The notes under the pieces are model-generated. The model did no database searches. It was not told where the DNA came from and worked only from the letters and a program-made list of their open reading frames with translations. Shown here one piece after another: positions 24,121-34,507 of a stretch of 64,000 nt of DNA; position 1 is the first letter of the stretch; each line of letters begins with the position of its first letter. A program made the position numbers and the translations under genes. This stretch comes from Papaver somniferum (lineage: Eukaryota > Streptophyta > Magnoliopsida > Ranunculales > Papaveraceae): NCBI RefSeq assembly GCF_003573695.1, contig NC_039366.1:157393072-157457071 (forward strand), given 5' to 3'.

Positions 24121-25269
24121 ATGATGAGTGCTTTGCGCGAGACATCGTCTATGATGCTTGGGGAATACATGTATGGGTCACGGTATAAGGAAGTTCTTGC
24201 TTATAATCGTCTCAGGTATGGAACTTGGAATCCACGTAATTTCGCTATGGGTGGTTATTCAGATGAGTATCAACCCCAATACCATGAGGGTAAAAATGAA
24301 CTTGACACTAGAAGTGATTTTAGGAATTTTGATACCGATATAATATCTGAATCTATTGTATCTTACCCAACTCATGATCATTTAGTTGACTATTTTTCTA
24401 TTCAAAAGGACGAGAGTTGTGTTAGAGATGCCATTTATTCAGATAATGATGATTTAGAAGAACATATTTATAAAAAAGATACTATTGTTGAGTATGATGA
24501 CTTAGAGACAGTAGACGTGCGTAATGAGATATTTTCTAATCATTCAAATAATGAGTTTCCTATCAGTCACTTAGTTGCAGATAGCGATGAGGTGATTATT
24601 CATGATATTGTTGCTCCATTGTGCTCTTGTTATTCTGATCCATCTAGTGATTTTCTGAATGCTGATATGAATGTTGAACATATTGATATTGGTCAGATAA
24701 CTTGTGTCAATGATTTTGAGACTTTATCTGTTTGTTTAGCCCACTTTTCTGATTCCGATGACCCTATGATTATTGATATTATCAATGCATTGCGACCTCC
24801 AATAGATAATCAAGGTAACTCAACAACGAAAGTTATTTCCGCGGACTTAGAACCGGATTTAGGAGTTGCAGATTTTGACAAACTTGAACCATTATATACA
24901 AGTTTAAACCATTGTGTTGAGTTTGATAATCCGGTACCTTTTTGCATTGTCAATACATTGCTTCCTATGATTTCTAGTGAAGAAAATGTGTCGACCGGAT
25001 GTATTTCAGCTGATTTAGAACCTGATATAGAGTGTGCTTCCCGAATAGAAAATAAGATACATTCTATGTTTGTTGTCCATGTGAGTGATTTATTTATCTC
25101 GACTAAGGATTGTTTTCTATTGGGAATGGATTTACACATCTTTTTGGAGGTTAATAGTGTTTGCAGGTTCATATTCGCAGATGACCTGATTCGTTGGATT
25201 GATCCCCAACTTTTCAGACTTTATATATATGCTTTGCTGCTTACTTTGGTGCAACCTCACCTTGTTTGA
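24121..25269 (+). CDS. Open frame of unknown function, copy 1
   Basis: 382 codons from the ATG at 24121, the only long frame of the internal region. The frame is open upstream to 24073 but without ATG. A good 3' splice site (TTTTATTTCAG, ending at about 24108) lies just before this ATG, so a spliced leader is possible. The protein is acidic, rich in D, E, S and I. It has an internal repeat of about 85 residues, each ending ISADLEPD (near residues 255 and 319), and a hydrophobic C-terminus (LYIYALLLTLV). I recognise no zinc knuckle, protease, RT or integrase motif. The C-terminal part could be a membrane segment or simply a hydrophobic tail. Function unknown; a role in packaging or as an envelope-like protein would be a guess. 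Confidence 0.7.
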   Translation: MMSALRETSSMMLGEYMYGSRYKEVLAYNRLRYGTWNPRNFAMGGYSDEYQPQYHEGKNELDTRSDFRNFDTDIISESIVSYPTHDHLVDYFSIQKDESCVRDAIYSDNDDLEEHIYKKDTIVEYDDLETVDVRNEIFSNHSNNEFPISHLVADSDEVIIHDIVAPLCSCYSDPSSDFLNADMNVEHIDIGQITCVNDFETLSVCLAHFSDSDDPMIIDIINALRPPIDNQGNSTTKVISADLEPDLGVADFDKLEPLYTSLNHCVEFDNPVPFCIVNTLLPMISSEENVSTGCISADLEPDIECASRIENKIHSMFVVHVSDLFISTKDCFLLGMDLHIFLEVNSVCRFIFADDLIRWIDPQLFRLYIYALLLTLVQPHLV

Positions 25270-25477
25270 GGTTCTTTATGTGCGCAAGCAGGGATACAAA
25301 GATTTTGCTTCATGGGAGTCAACCCATCAGATTTGTTTTTCTTCTTCCATCTTTTATCTGTTTGCTTGAATTTCTCATCTTAATTTCTACGTTGGATGAC
25401 TCAATTACATTGAGGACAATGTAATGTTTAAGTGTGGAGGAGTGGCATTTTCGTTAGTTAAAAAAAAAAAAAAAGAT

Positions 25478-25688
25478 GACCAGTTGTGTAGCAGGTCTAA
25501 AAAAGCAAAAAAAAAAAAATTTTTGATTGTTTTGGTTATGATCAGCTGTGTAGCGGGTCTTTTCTATGGTATTTTCTATGAACAGCTGTGTACCGGGTCC
25601 TGGTATGGTATTTCAAATTTTCATTTTTTGACCAGCTGTGTAGAGGGTCTAACTCTTTCTTATGCTATGACCAGCTGTGTAGCGGGTC
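25478..25688 (+). repeat. Five spaced hairpin-capable 20-mers, copy 1
   Basis: Variants of GACCAGCTGTGTAGCGGGTC at 25478, 25540, 25580, 25630 and 25669. The ends GACC and GGTC are complementary in most units, and CAGCTG in the middle is itself a palindrome in four of them. The spacer sequences differ, so the units are conserved while the DNA between them is not. Confidence 0.85.
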
Positions 25689-25720
25689 AGTTCTTTGTTT
25701 TGCTCGAGGACTAGCAAAAT

Positions 25721-25736
25721 ATAAGTGTGGGGGTGT
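25721..25736 (+). promoter_or_regulatory. Polypurine-like tract before LTR 2
   Basis: ATAAGTGTGGGGGTGT directly before the LTR start at 25737, the position of the plus-strand primer. It recurs at 29408-29423. Confidence 0.65.
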
Positions 25737-27627
25737 TGATAAGCACATATGTGCTACGTTTTATACCCGTATTTGTATTAGCTAGGACTCGATATTTGGC
25801 TAATAACACCGTTTTGAGCTATTTACAGGAAATACGAGCAAATCCGATCACCGGAAGGAAAAACGGCTAAAGTACAAGCCATTTAGCATTTGCCACAAAC
25901 ATACCAAAATGGGAGCGAGCTTAATTATTTGGCTACCTTGTTTGGCAGTCGCACCACTATCACGCCAGCACACATACAAGGGAAGGGAAACAAAGAATTG
26001 TGTTTGTTAACTAGTGCAATACGTGGAGTCCCCTAGTGTTAAAGAAAATTAGTGGGACGTGTTTCAGCGAGATGAGGAGATGAAGAATTGAGAAGAGATA
26101 AGTGATACGTGGCAGCCCCTCCACCACATTTCTAATATCCTATGTTCGTAAGTTCACAAAGAAACTCGAAAGAGTAAAGCCACGCAGACGTAAATAGGGA
26201 AGGTGTATATCCTGGTCAATAAACAATGGAGCTGTTGCCGTCAGTTTTGGTTCGTTTCATCTCTAGAAGTTGTTCGTGAATTGCAGAGTGCAGAAGACTA
26301 GAGAGCAATGTTGAGAGTTTATGGTTAATTTGGGGTGGATAATGAGTCAGTATTGTGAATTCTCTCAAGTATCGATTGAGAAATGGAGCAGCAACAAGGA
26401 GACTCAGGTAAGTATGTCAGCTGGAGTTGGGAAGACTCGACTGACGAGTTTGTTAGCTAGAGGAAGCGACTGCAATGGGTTGCGGCTGGTGGAGATAAAC
26501 TCTGTGCTGGCTGTGTTGGACTCGCATGGAGCTGATGTTGCGACAGGTTTGAAGACGCAATGGATATGGATTGGCTGAGGTATGGGAAGTCAACAGCGAA
26601 GAATGGCTTGGGAATATGGCTGGTTTCACTTTGCTGCAAAGGTGGTTGAACTGGGTGCAATTGATAATCGGTGATGAAGAAGTTGGTGCTGGATGGACAG
26701 AATTGGTGTTCTGGTTTACCAAAATTGGTATGAAGTTTGGTCGTATATGAAGATCTGGAGAGGTTGCGGCTACAGAGCCGAAAACCTTAAAGGAGAGGAG
26801 GCGAAAAAGTGAAAGAAGGGTTTGCGATTTTTTTGATTTCGTTTTCATTTTGATTTGCTAGTGATTCTCTTTGATTAATCTATGGCTTCTGAGAAAGCCA
26901 TATCTAGCTAAATCTTGTAACTAGGGTTTATGTTGAAACCACTTAAGAGTATTAGGCTATTTCCAATCGAATAATATTTAGCAAAAGACTATTATGATTT
27001 GAATAAATTAATTCCATGATTTTATATATTGATTTAATGATGAAATGAGTTGTTGCTTCACCGGTTTTTAAAACCTATGTGCGTAATTGATAGTTTTACA
27101 AATATGTTTGTCTTATTATTTGATGATCCATGCTTGGTTAATTACTTTGATGGGTTATGCTTAGAAAAGCCATATAGAATTTGTGAACCTATATTTAGTT
27201 TCGTATAACTTTCTCGCTAATGCAATTTGATGGTGCATGCTTCAGTTTAATCTTTTGATGTGCCATGCTTAGGGCGTCCCAGTGGTATTTGTGACTCTAA
27301 TACATATAATAGGTGATGTCGATAGAACGAACGATAAATAATTCATGGATTATGTTCCATTTCAGGAATTAAATAGAGATAGTGGTGGATATCATGAAAC
27401 CTTGGTTACCGACTTTTCCTTTATATTCATTTTATTAGTTTACTTTAATTTTATTATTTCATTTCAAATTCTAAAAATCCAAAAATATTCTTTTTGTTCC
27501 TGATTAGATATATAGATTATCAGTATTTTCACCGCTCCATGTGGGTTCGACTCGTACTTGCCTCTATCTACTAGTTAGACACCGTGCGATTCCGGTTATT
27601 ATAAATAGGTATCTCCGGATCCTATCA
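25737..27627 (+). repeat. LTR 2 (middle) of the three-LTR element
   Basis: Flanked on both sides by internal sequence and with no target duplication of its own. Shares some bases with LTR 3 where LTR 1 differs (for example near 26452) and has a few private changes. Confidence 0.92.
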
Positions 27628-27632
27628 ATTTT

Positions 27633-27650
27633 TGGCGCCGCTGCCGGGGA
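27633..27650 (+). promoter_or_regulatory. Primer-binding site 2, tRNA-Asp type
   Basis: Same sequence as at 23946, behind LTR 2. Confidence 0.85.
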
Positions 27651-27807
27651 GCGTTTGTGGAATATTGTAATTAGTATTGTTGATTTTGTAAATAGTTAGG
27701 CGTTTATTTATTTTAATTTTTTGTACAGTATTTTTATTTTTTAGGATTTCTTTTTCCTTTTGACTTGTTTTGTGCTTCAAAATTTTATTTCAGGAGCCTT
27801 TTTGAGA

Positions 27808-28956
27808 ATGATGAGTGCTTTGCGCGAGACATCGTCTATGATGCTTGGGGAATACATGTATGGGTCACGGTATAAGGAAGTTCTTGCTTATAATCGTCTC
27901 AGGTATGGAACTTGGAATCCACGTAATTTCGCTATGGGTGGTTATTCAGATGAGTATCAACCCCAATACCATGAGGGTAAAAATGAACTTGACACTAGAA
28001 GTGATTTTAGGAATTTTGATACCGATATAATATCTGAATCTATTGTATCTTACCCAACTCATGATCATTTAGTTGACTATTTTTCTATTCAAAAGGACGA
28101 GAGTTGTGTTAGAGATGCCATTTATTCAGATAATGATGATTTAGAAGAACATATTTATAAAAAAGATACTATTGTTGAGTATGATGACTTAGAGACAGTA
28201 GACGTGCGTAATGAGATATTTTCTAATCATTCAAATAATGAGTTTCCTATCAGTCACTTAGTTGCAGATAGCGATGAGGTGATTATTCATGATATTGTTG
28301 CTCCATTGTGCTCTTGTTATTCTGATCCATCTAGTGATTTTCTGAATGCTGATATGAATGTTGAACATATTGATATTGGTCAGATAACTTGTGTCAATGA
28401 TTTTGAGACTTTATCTGTTTGTTTAGCCCACTTTTCTGATTCCGATGACCCTATGATTATTGATATTATCAATGCATTGCGACCTCCAATAGATAATCAA
28501 GGTAACTCAACAACGAAAGTTATTTCCGCGGACTTAGAACCGGATTTAGGAGTTGCAGATTTTGACAAACTTGAACCATTATATACAAGTTTAAACCATT
28601 GTGTTGAGTTTGATAATCCGGTACCTTTTTGCATTGTCAATACATTGCTTCCTATGATTTCTAGTGAAGAAAATGTGTCGACCGGATGTATTTCAGCTGA
28701 TTTAGAACCTGATATAGAGTGTGCTTCCCGAATAGAAAATAAGATACATTCTATGTTTGTTGTCCATGTGAGTGATTTATTTATCTCGACTAAGGATTGT
28801 TTTCTATTGGGAATGGATTTACACATCTTTTTGGAGGTTAATAGTGTTTGCAGGTTCATATTCGCAGATGACCTGATTCGTTGGATTGATCCCCAACTTT
28901 TCAGACTTTATATATATGCTTTGCTGCTTACTTTGGTGCAACCTCACCTTGTTTGA
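27808..28956 (+). CDS. Open frame of unknown function, copy 2
   Basis: Translation identical to 24121-25269 over all 382 codons, with the same upstream 3' splice-site candidate at about 27795. The identity, in a window where most retrotransposon genes are broken, points to very recent duplication or sequence homogenisation. Confidence 0.7.
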   Translation: MMSALRETSSMMLGEYMYGSRYKEVLAYNRLRYGTWNPRNFAMGGYSDEYQPQYHEGKNELDTRSDFRNFDTDIISESIVSYPTHDHLVDYFSIQKDESCVRDAIYSDNDDLEEHIYKKDTIVEYDDLETVDVRNEIFSNHSNNEFPISHLVADSDEVIIHDIVAPLCSCYSDPSSDFLNADMNVEHIDIGQITCVNDFETLSVCLAHFSDSDDPMIIDIINALRPPIDNQGNSTTKVISADLEPDLGVADFDKLEPLYTSLNHCVEFDNPVPFCIVNTLLPMISSEENVSTGCISADLEPDIECASRIENKIHSMFVVHVSDLFISTKDCFLLGMDLHIFLEVNSVCRFIFADDLIRWIDPQLFRLYIYALLLTLVQPHLV

Positions 28957-29164
28957 GGTTCTTTATGTGCGCAAGCAGGGATACAAAGATTTTGCTTCAT
29001 GGGAGTCAACCCATCAGATTTGTTTTTCTTCTTCCATCTTTTATCTGTTTGCTTGAATTTCTCATCTTAATTTCTACGTTGGATGACTCAATTACATTGA
29101 GGACAATGTAATGTTTAAGTGTGGAGGAGTGGCATTTTCGTTAGTTAAAAAAAAAAAAAAAGAT

Positions 29165-29375
29165 GACCAGTTGTGTAGCAGGTCTAAAAAAGCAAAAAAA
29201 AAAAAATTTTTGATTGTTTTGGTTATGATCAGCTGTGTAGCGGGTCTTTTCTATGGTATTTTCTATGAACAGCTGTGTACCGGGTCCTGGTATGGTATTT
29301 CAAATTTTCATTTTTTGACCAGCTGTGTAGAGGGTCTAACTCTTTCTTATGCTATGACCAGCTGTGTAGCGGGTC
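29165..29375 (+). repeat. Five spaced hairpin-capable 20-mers, copy 2
   Basis: Exact counterpart of 25478-25688, shifted by 3687. Confidence 0.85.
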
Positions 29376-29407
29376 AGTTCTTTGTTTTGCTCGAGGACTA
29401 GCAAAAT

Positions 29408-29423
29408 ATAAGTGTGGGGGTGT
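29408..29423 (+). promoter_or_regulatory. Polypurine-like tract before LTR 3
   Basis: ATAAGTGTGGGGGTGT, as at 25721. Confidence 0.65.
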
Positions 29424-31314
29424 TGATAAGCACATATGTGCTACGTTTTATACCCGTATTTGTATTAGCTAGGACTCGATATTTGGCTAATAACACCGTT
29501 TTGAGCTATTTACAGGAAATACGAGCAAATCCGATCACCGGAAGGAAAAACGGCTAAAGTACAAGCCATTTAGCATTTGCCACAAACATACCAAAATGGG
29601 AGCGAGCTTAATTATTTGGCTACCTTGTTTGGCAGTCGCACCACTATCACGCCAGCACACATACAAGGGAAGGGAAACAAAGAATTGTGTTTGTTAACTA
29701 GTGTAATACGTGGAGTCCCCTAGTGTTAAAGAAAATTAGTGGGACGTGTTTCAGCGAGATGAGGAGATGAAGAATTGAGAAGAGATAAGTGATACGTGGC
29801 AGCCCCTCCACCACATTTCTAATATCCTATGTTCGTAAGTTCACAAAGAAACTCGAAAGAGTAAAGCCACGCAGACGTAAATAGGGAAGGTGTATATCCT
29901 GGTCGATAAACAATGGAGCTGTTGCCGTCAGTTTTGGTTCGTTTAATCTCTAGAAGTTGGTCGTGAATTGCAGAGTGCAGAAGACTAGAGGGCAATATTG
30001 AGAGTTTATGGTTAATTTGGGGTGGATAATGAGTCAGTATTGTGAATTCTCTCAAGTCTCGATTGAGAAATGGAGCAGCAACAAGGAGACTCAGGTAAGT
30101 ATGTCAGCTGGAGTTGGGAAGACTCGACTGACAAGTTTGTTAGCTAGAGGAAGCGACTGCAATGGGTTACGGCTGGTGGAGATAAACTCTGTGTTGGCTG
30201 TGTTGGACTCGCATGGAGCTGCTGTTGCGACAGGTTTGAAGACGCAATGGAGATGGATTGGTTGAGGTATGGGCAGTCAACAACGAAGAATGGCTTGGGA
30301 ATATGGCTGGTTTCACTTTGCTGCGAAGGTGGTTGAACTGGGTGCAATTGATAATCGGTGATGAAGAAGTTGGTGCTGGATGGACAGAATTGGTGCTGTA
30401 GTTTACCAAAATTGGTCTGAAGTTTGGTCGTATATGAAGATCTGGAGAGGTTGCGGCTACAGAGCCGAAAACCTTAAAGGAGAGGAGGAGAAAAAGTGAA
30501 AGAAGGGTTTGCGATTTTTGTGATTTTGTTTTCATTTTGATTTGCTAGTGATTCTCTTTGATTAATCTATGGCTTTTGAGAAAGCCATATCCAGCTAAAT
30601 CTTGTAACTAGGGTTTATGTTGAAACTACTTAAGAGTATTAGGCTATTTCCAATCGAATAATATTTAGCGAAATACTATTATGATTTGAATAAATTAATT
30701 CCATGATTTTATATATTGATTTAATGATGAAATGAGTTGTTGCTTCACCGGTTTTTAAAACCTATGTGCGTAATTGATATTTTTACAAATATATTTGTCT
30801 TATTATTTGATGATCCATGCTTGGTTAATTACTTTGATGGGTTATGCTTAGAAAAGCCATATAGAATTTGTGAACCTATATTTAGTTTCGTATAAATTTC
30901 TCGCTAATGCAATTTGATGGTGCATGCTTCAGTTTAATCTTTTGATGTGCCATGCTTAGGGCGTCCCAGTGGTATTTGCGACTCTAATACATATAATAGG
31001 TGATGTCGATAGAACGAACGATAAATAATTCATGCATTATTTTTCATTTCAGGAATTAAATAAAGATAGTTGTGGATATCATGAAACCCTGGTTACCGAC
31101 TTTTCCTTTATATTCATTTTATTAGTTTACTTTAATTTTATTATTTCATTTTAAATTCTAAAAATCCAAAAATATTCTTTCTGTTCCTGATTAGATATAT
31201 TGATTATCAGTATTTCCACCGCTCCCTGTGGGTTCGACCCGTACTTGCCTCTGTCTACTAGTTAGACACCGTGCGATTGCGGTTATTATAAATAGGTATC
31301 TCCGGATCCAATCA
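29424..31314 (+). repeat. LTR 3 of the three-LTR element
   Basis: Same length as the other two and ends ATCCAATCA. Differs from LTR 1 at roughly 50 places by eye, far more than LTR 2 does. No primer site follows; the target duplication does. Confidence 0.92.
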
Positions 31315-31319
31315 TTCAC
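31315..31319 (+). repeat. Target-site duplication TTCAC (right)
   Basis: Partner of 22045-22049. Confidence 0.92.
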
Positions 31320-31513
31320 ATACATCATTTTTAGATTTAACCTACTCAAGTTCGCGGACTGGGTTCACAGACTTAAGTTCCCGGACGGAGTTCACAAACT
31401 CCAGCAGAAATTTTCGGGACGAGAACTTCCGCCAGTTCGCGGACTTGGCTCACGCCACCATGCCGGTTCTCTTGATCAACAAAGTTCGCAAACTTCGATT
31501 CAAGGAATAAGGA

Positions 31514-31515
31514 AT

Positions 31516-31551
<36 letters not shown>

Positions 31552-31565
31552 CGTGTGTGTGTGTT
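31514..31565. repeat. (AT)n(GT)n microsatellite
   Basis: About 11 AT followed by GT units with one GC change. The sister LTR has only a short TATACATGTATGTG there (37734-37747), so the expansion is private to this LTR. Confidence 0.9.
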
Positions 31566-32136
31566 TCCACAACAATGCTTTTATCCTCCAATGGTTATAT
31601 AATCTAACCTCTCATTTGAATCATTGAAACATTCTTAGAGGACGTTGATATTCTATAGTTGTTATTCACAAACTATTTTTTGTTAAAGTAAGCAATTTTC
31701 AAAGTGATTGAAACTTGTCATGACTTTCGTCACTAGGTAAAGATGAACTTGGTTAAAGCGAAAGCTTACCAACACATATTTCGAGAAAGAGATGGGCGAG
31801 ATAAACTCGTCTCGAAATAGCAAATGTGTATAATCTAAGTCTATATAGCAAAACGAATTTTGTCTCAAGATAGGAGATAAATATACTTTTGAGTGATAGA
31901 TAAGTTCAAGTCTCCACATACCTTTTAGTCGATGAAGATCCACCGGTTCCTTGAGTAGTCCTTCATCTTGTATGATGATTTCCATAGAGTTCTTGAGCTC
32001 AACTACACTTTCTATCCTAGTCTGAGACCTTAGCTATAGTAGACTAGAAATCAAGACTTATAGTTTTGATCACTAACATTGACAAACATGCTTGAGATAG
32101 CAACGCATGCGAGTTCGACCGAGCAATGCTCTAACA

Positions 32137-32150
32137 ATCTCCCCCTTTGT
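32137..32150 (-). promoter_or_regulatory. Polypurine tract of the copia element
   Basis: Minus strand ACAAAGGGGGAGAT directly before the 3' LTR start TGTTAGAGC. The same wording precedes the plus-strand LTR at 43366. A second similar tract (minus AAAAAGGGGGAGAA) lies at about 32551-32564. Confidence 0.85.
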
Positions 32151-34507
32151 CAATTTTAGTGACAAAACTATCAATACATATGGAATACAAAAAATAAATA
32201 AATTAACTTTTGTAGCTCCTATTCCATACGCCTAATCTTCAACATTACTCGAAATATTCGTCACTTCCAAGTACTCAATCATCCCAAAGGTTGTAAGTTC
32301 AGCATCATCGTTGTTGAAAATCCGTAGCTATAACAATGAGAAAACAATAGTTCTCAATCATTGTTATACAGTGTCATAGTATCATTGCACAACGTCAAAG
32401 TTCAATTGTATCACAACTTCAACAACAATACTATGGTGATATGTATCACTCCCCATTAGTCAATACTCCATCTCACATGGAAACCACTCCCCCTTACATA
32501 ATGATCCGAAAACCATATGTATTTGTAGTGTGAACTACATATTAATTCTCCCCCTTTTTGTCAATAAAATTGGCAGAGGTACAAGAACGGGATCCTAATG
32601 AAATTTCCGAAAGAGACATTTCTTGACCAAAAGAAAGCAAAAATATATCATCTTATTTAGATGCAATCATAAAGCCGAAGCTAAATGCATTCATCAAGGA
32701 GTTTATAAAGATACAAGATAAACCCTATAATATTCCACAACTGCACTCCCCACAAAGATTTGGCAATTAAGCACAAGTTCAATTAAGAACTCTCCCCCAT
32801 AAAATGACATTCCCGAAAGAACAACAAGAGCGACCTTAATTTCGAGAGAAAAGAAGGATTTCTTTGGACATAAAAAATCACATACATGTATAAATTTGAA
32901 TCCAAAAAACTCAATTAAATTAACCACAAGAGAACCCATGATTAATTTAACCGGAAATTCTCAACATAAGTGAACTTATGGAGACTCAATAATACACAAT
33001 TAGATTAATCACAAGAGAACATATAATTAATCTAATCGGAATACACAACCAAATTAACCACAAAAAGTAATCTATTTAATTGAACATGATCGACATGAGA
33101 GAACTTACAGAGCTACGACTATGTTAATCATGAAGGAATGATTAACTCAATCGTTTTATGCTCAACAAAAGAAATCCTTATGGAGCTCTGCAGTATTCAC
33201 ATAAAATATGGATTAGGGAAAGATCAATACTGCGGAATATACAAAGATTCATTCTATTTTCATCACTATTTGAATAACGACATATAATAGACATAATTTT
33301 TGTAAACAAAATATTTTAACCTATCTTCCATCAAAAAATTGACATAATAGGCTTAACTTTTGTTTGTCAAAAGTTCATCGATCTTGTACCAATACATGCA
33401 TATCGACATATAAAAGATTTAACTTTTGACAAGGTATGGGACAATCATAGTTCACGGACGCAAACACACATATCTCATAACAAATTGCAAATATATAAAA
33501 CCAATAAAGACTAATACTGCAAAAATAATCTTTGCCCTTTGAACGTAGAATCAATCTTTTTCGCACGGATTTACACCAAGAGTGGTTACCAACGGCGTAT
33601 AAAAATATTTTCTTAACAAAGAAGAACATACAAAGTTATTAAAGACCATGCATCATAGTTCATATAAGATGATTGTGAACGTTCAAGAATCCCATAGCAA
33701 TGCGTACTACTGCCTATTCTTTACTTTCTTCTTTGTGATTCACAAACATTATTCTAGTAAAAGCTACAAATGAGCTTATAAGAGAATTACTCCAAGAATC
33801 CAAGTGCCCAAGTCCAACAGAAGTAGAACAAGTACGACGAAACGGAGCAAATTACTCAAAAACAAGATACGGGACAAAGACCAACCTCAGATCATTCAAA
33901 TTTAGAATTTATCATCACCATTCTGAATATAATTCAAAGACGAAGAGAATGCAAAAAGAATGAGGTCATTCCGAGTTCGGACGAGGAAGTTACGACCAAA
34001 ACAAATTTACCTAATATCGACGTCAAGTATGCATACGGGTTTACGTACTTAAACCCCTGGATTTTGATTTTAAATGATGTTATGCATACCAGGTAGGTGT
34101 ACCATGAAGTCCAAACATCCTGAACTATTATTTTCAAACCTAAACATTTAAGAACCTTAAACACTGATAAAGTTAGGTAGAAATGATCGATAAGAAAGGT
34201 ACGTGGATCATTGTAAGTACTCTAGGAAAATAAAAACACTAATATTGCTCAAGTTTACAGAAATACCTTTTTAGAAGAATCTAATTGAATTCTACGTCCT
34301 TACCGAACATAATCTGTGTGCCCCAATTCTCGTGCTTTCCTCACCGTATACAAAGCAGCACATTCCTTGGTGAGGATGCACTTACAACACAATCAAGTTG
34401 TGTTGGGGTGAACAATGTCTTGCTCACCACAAGTGACCTTTGGATTATCATGAAAGAGATCGCTTTTAGCACCTTTCACATCCAAATCCATCTTTCCAAA
34501 GAACTCT
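32151..34507 (-). other. Copia internal DNA without pol
   Basis: 2.36 kb where protease, integrase, RT and RNase H should be. No long frame and none of their motifs. The part 32400-32570 is the reverse complement of 42950-43110, so it belongs to the family's 3' untranslated end. Confidence 0.7.

Larger units (their letters stand above)
22050..31314 (+). mobile_element. Non-autonomous gypsy-type element with three LTRs and two internal regions
   Basis: LTRs of 1891 bp at 22050, 25737 and 29424, separated by internal regions of 1796 bp (23941-25736, 27628-29423); the repeat step is 3687 bp throughout. One 5-bp duplication (TTCAC) flanks the whole array, not each unit. Each internal region has a tRNA-Asp primer site, one long open frame and a purine tract, but no gag, protease, RT or integrase. 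It inserted in a copia LTR. The primer site and the 3' wording (ACATTGAGGACAATGTAA) suggest kinship with Athila-type elements. Confidence 0.92.
31315..32136 (-). repeat. 3' LTR of the copia element, right part
   Basis: Continuation of the LTR from 22049; ends GCTCTAACA. Includes the short palindromic motifs around AGTTCGCGGACT (31340-31500) and a microsatellite. Confidence 0.9.

Noticed and set aside
24810..25172. Minus-strand frame opposite the 382-codon frame
   Set aside because: Shadow of the plus-strand frame; no motif of its own.
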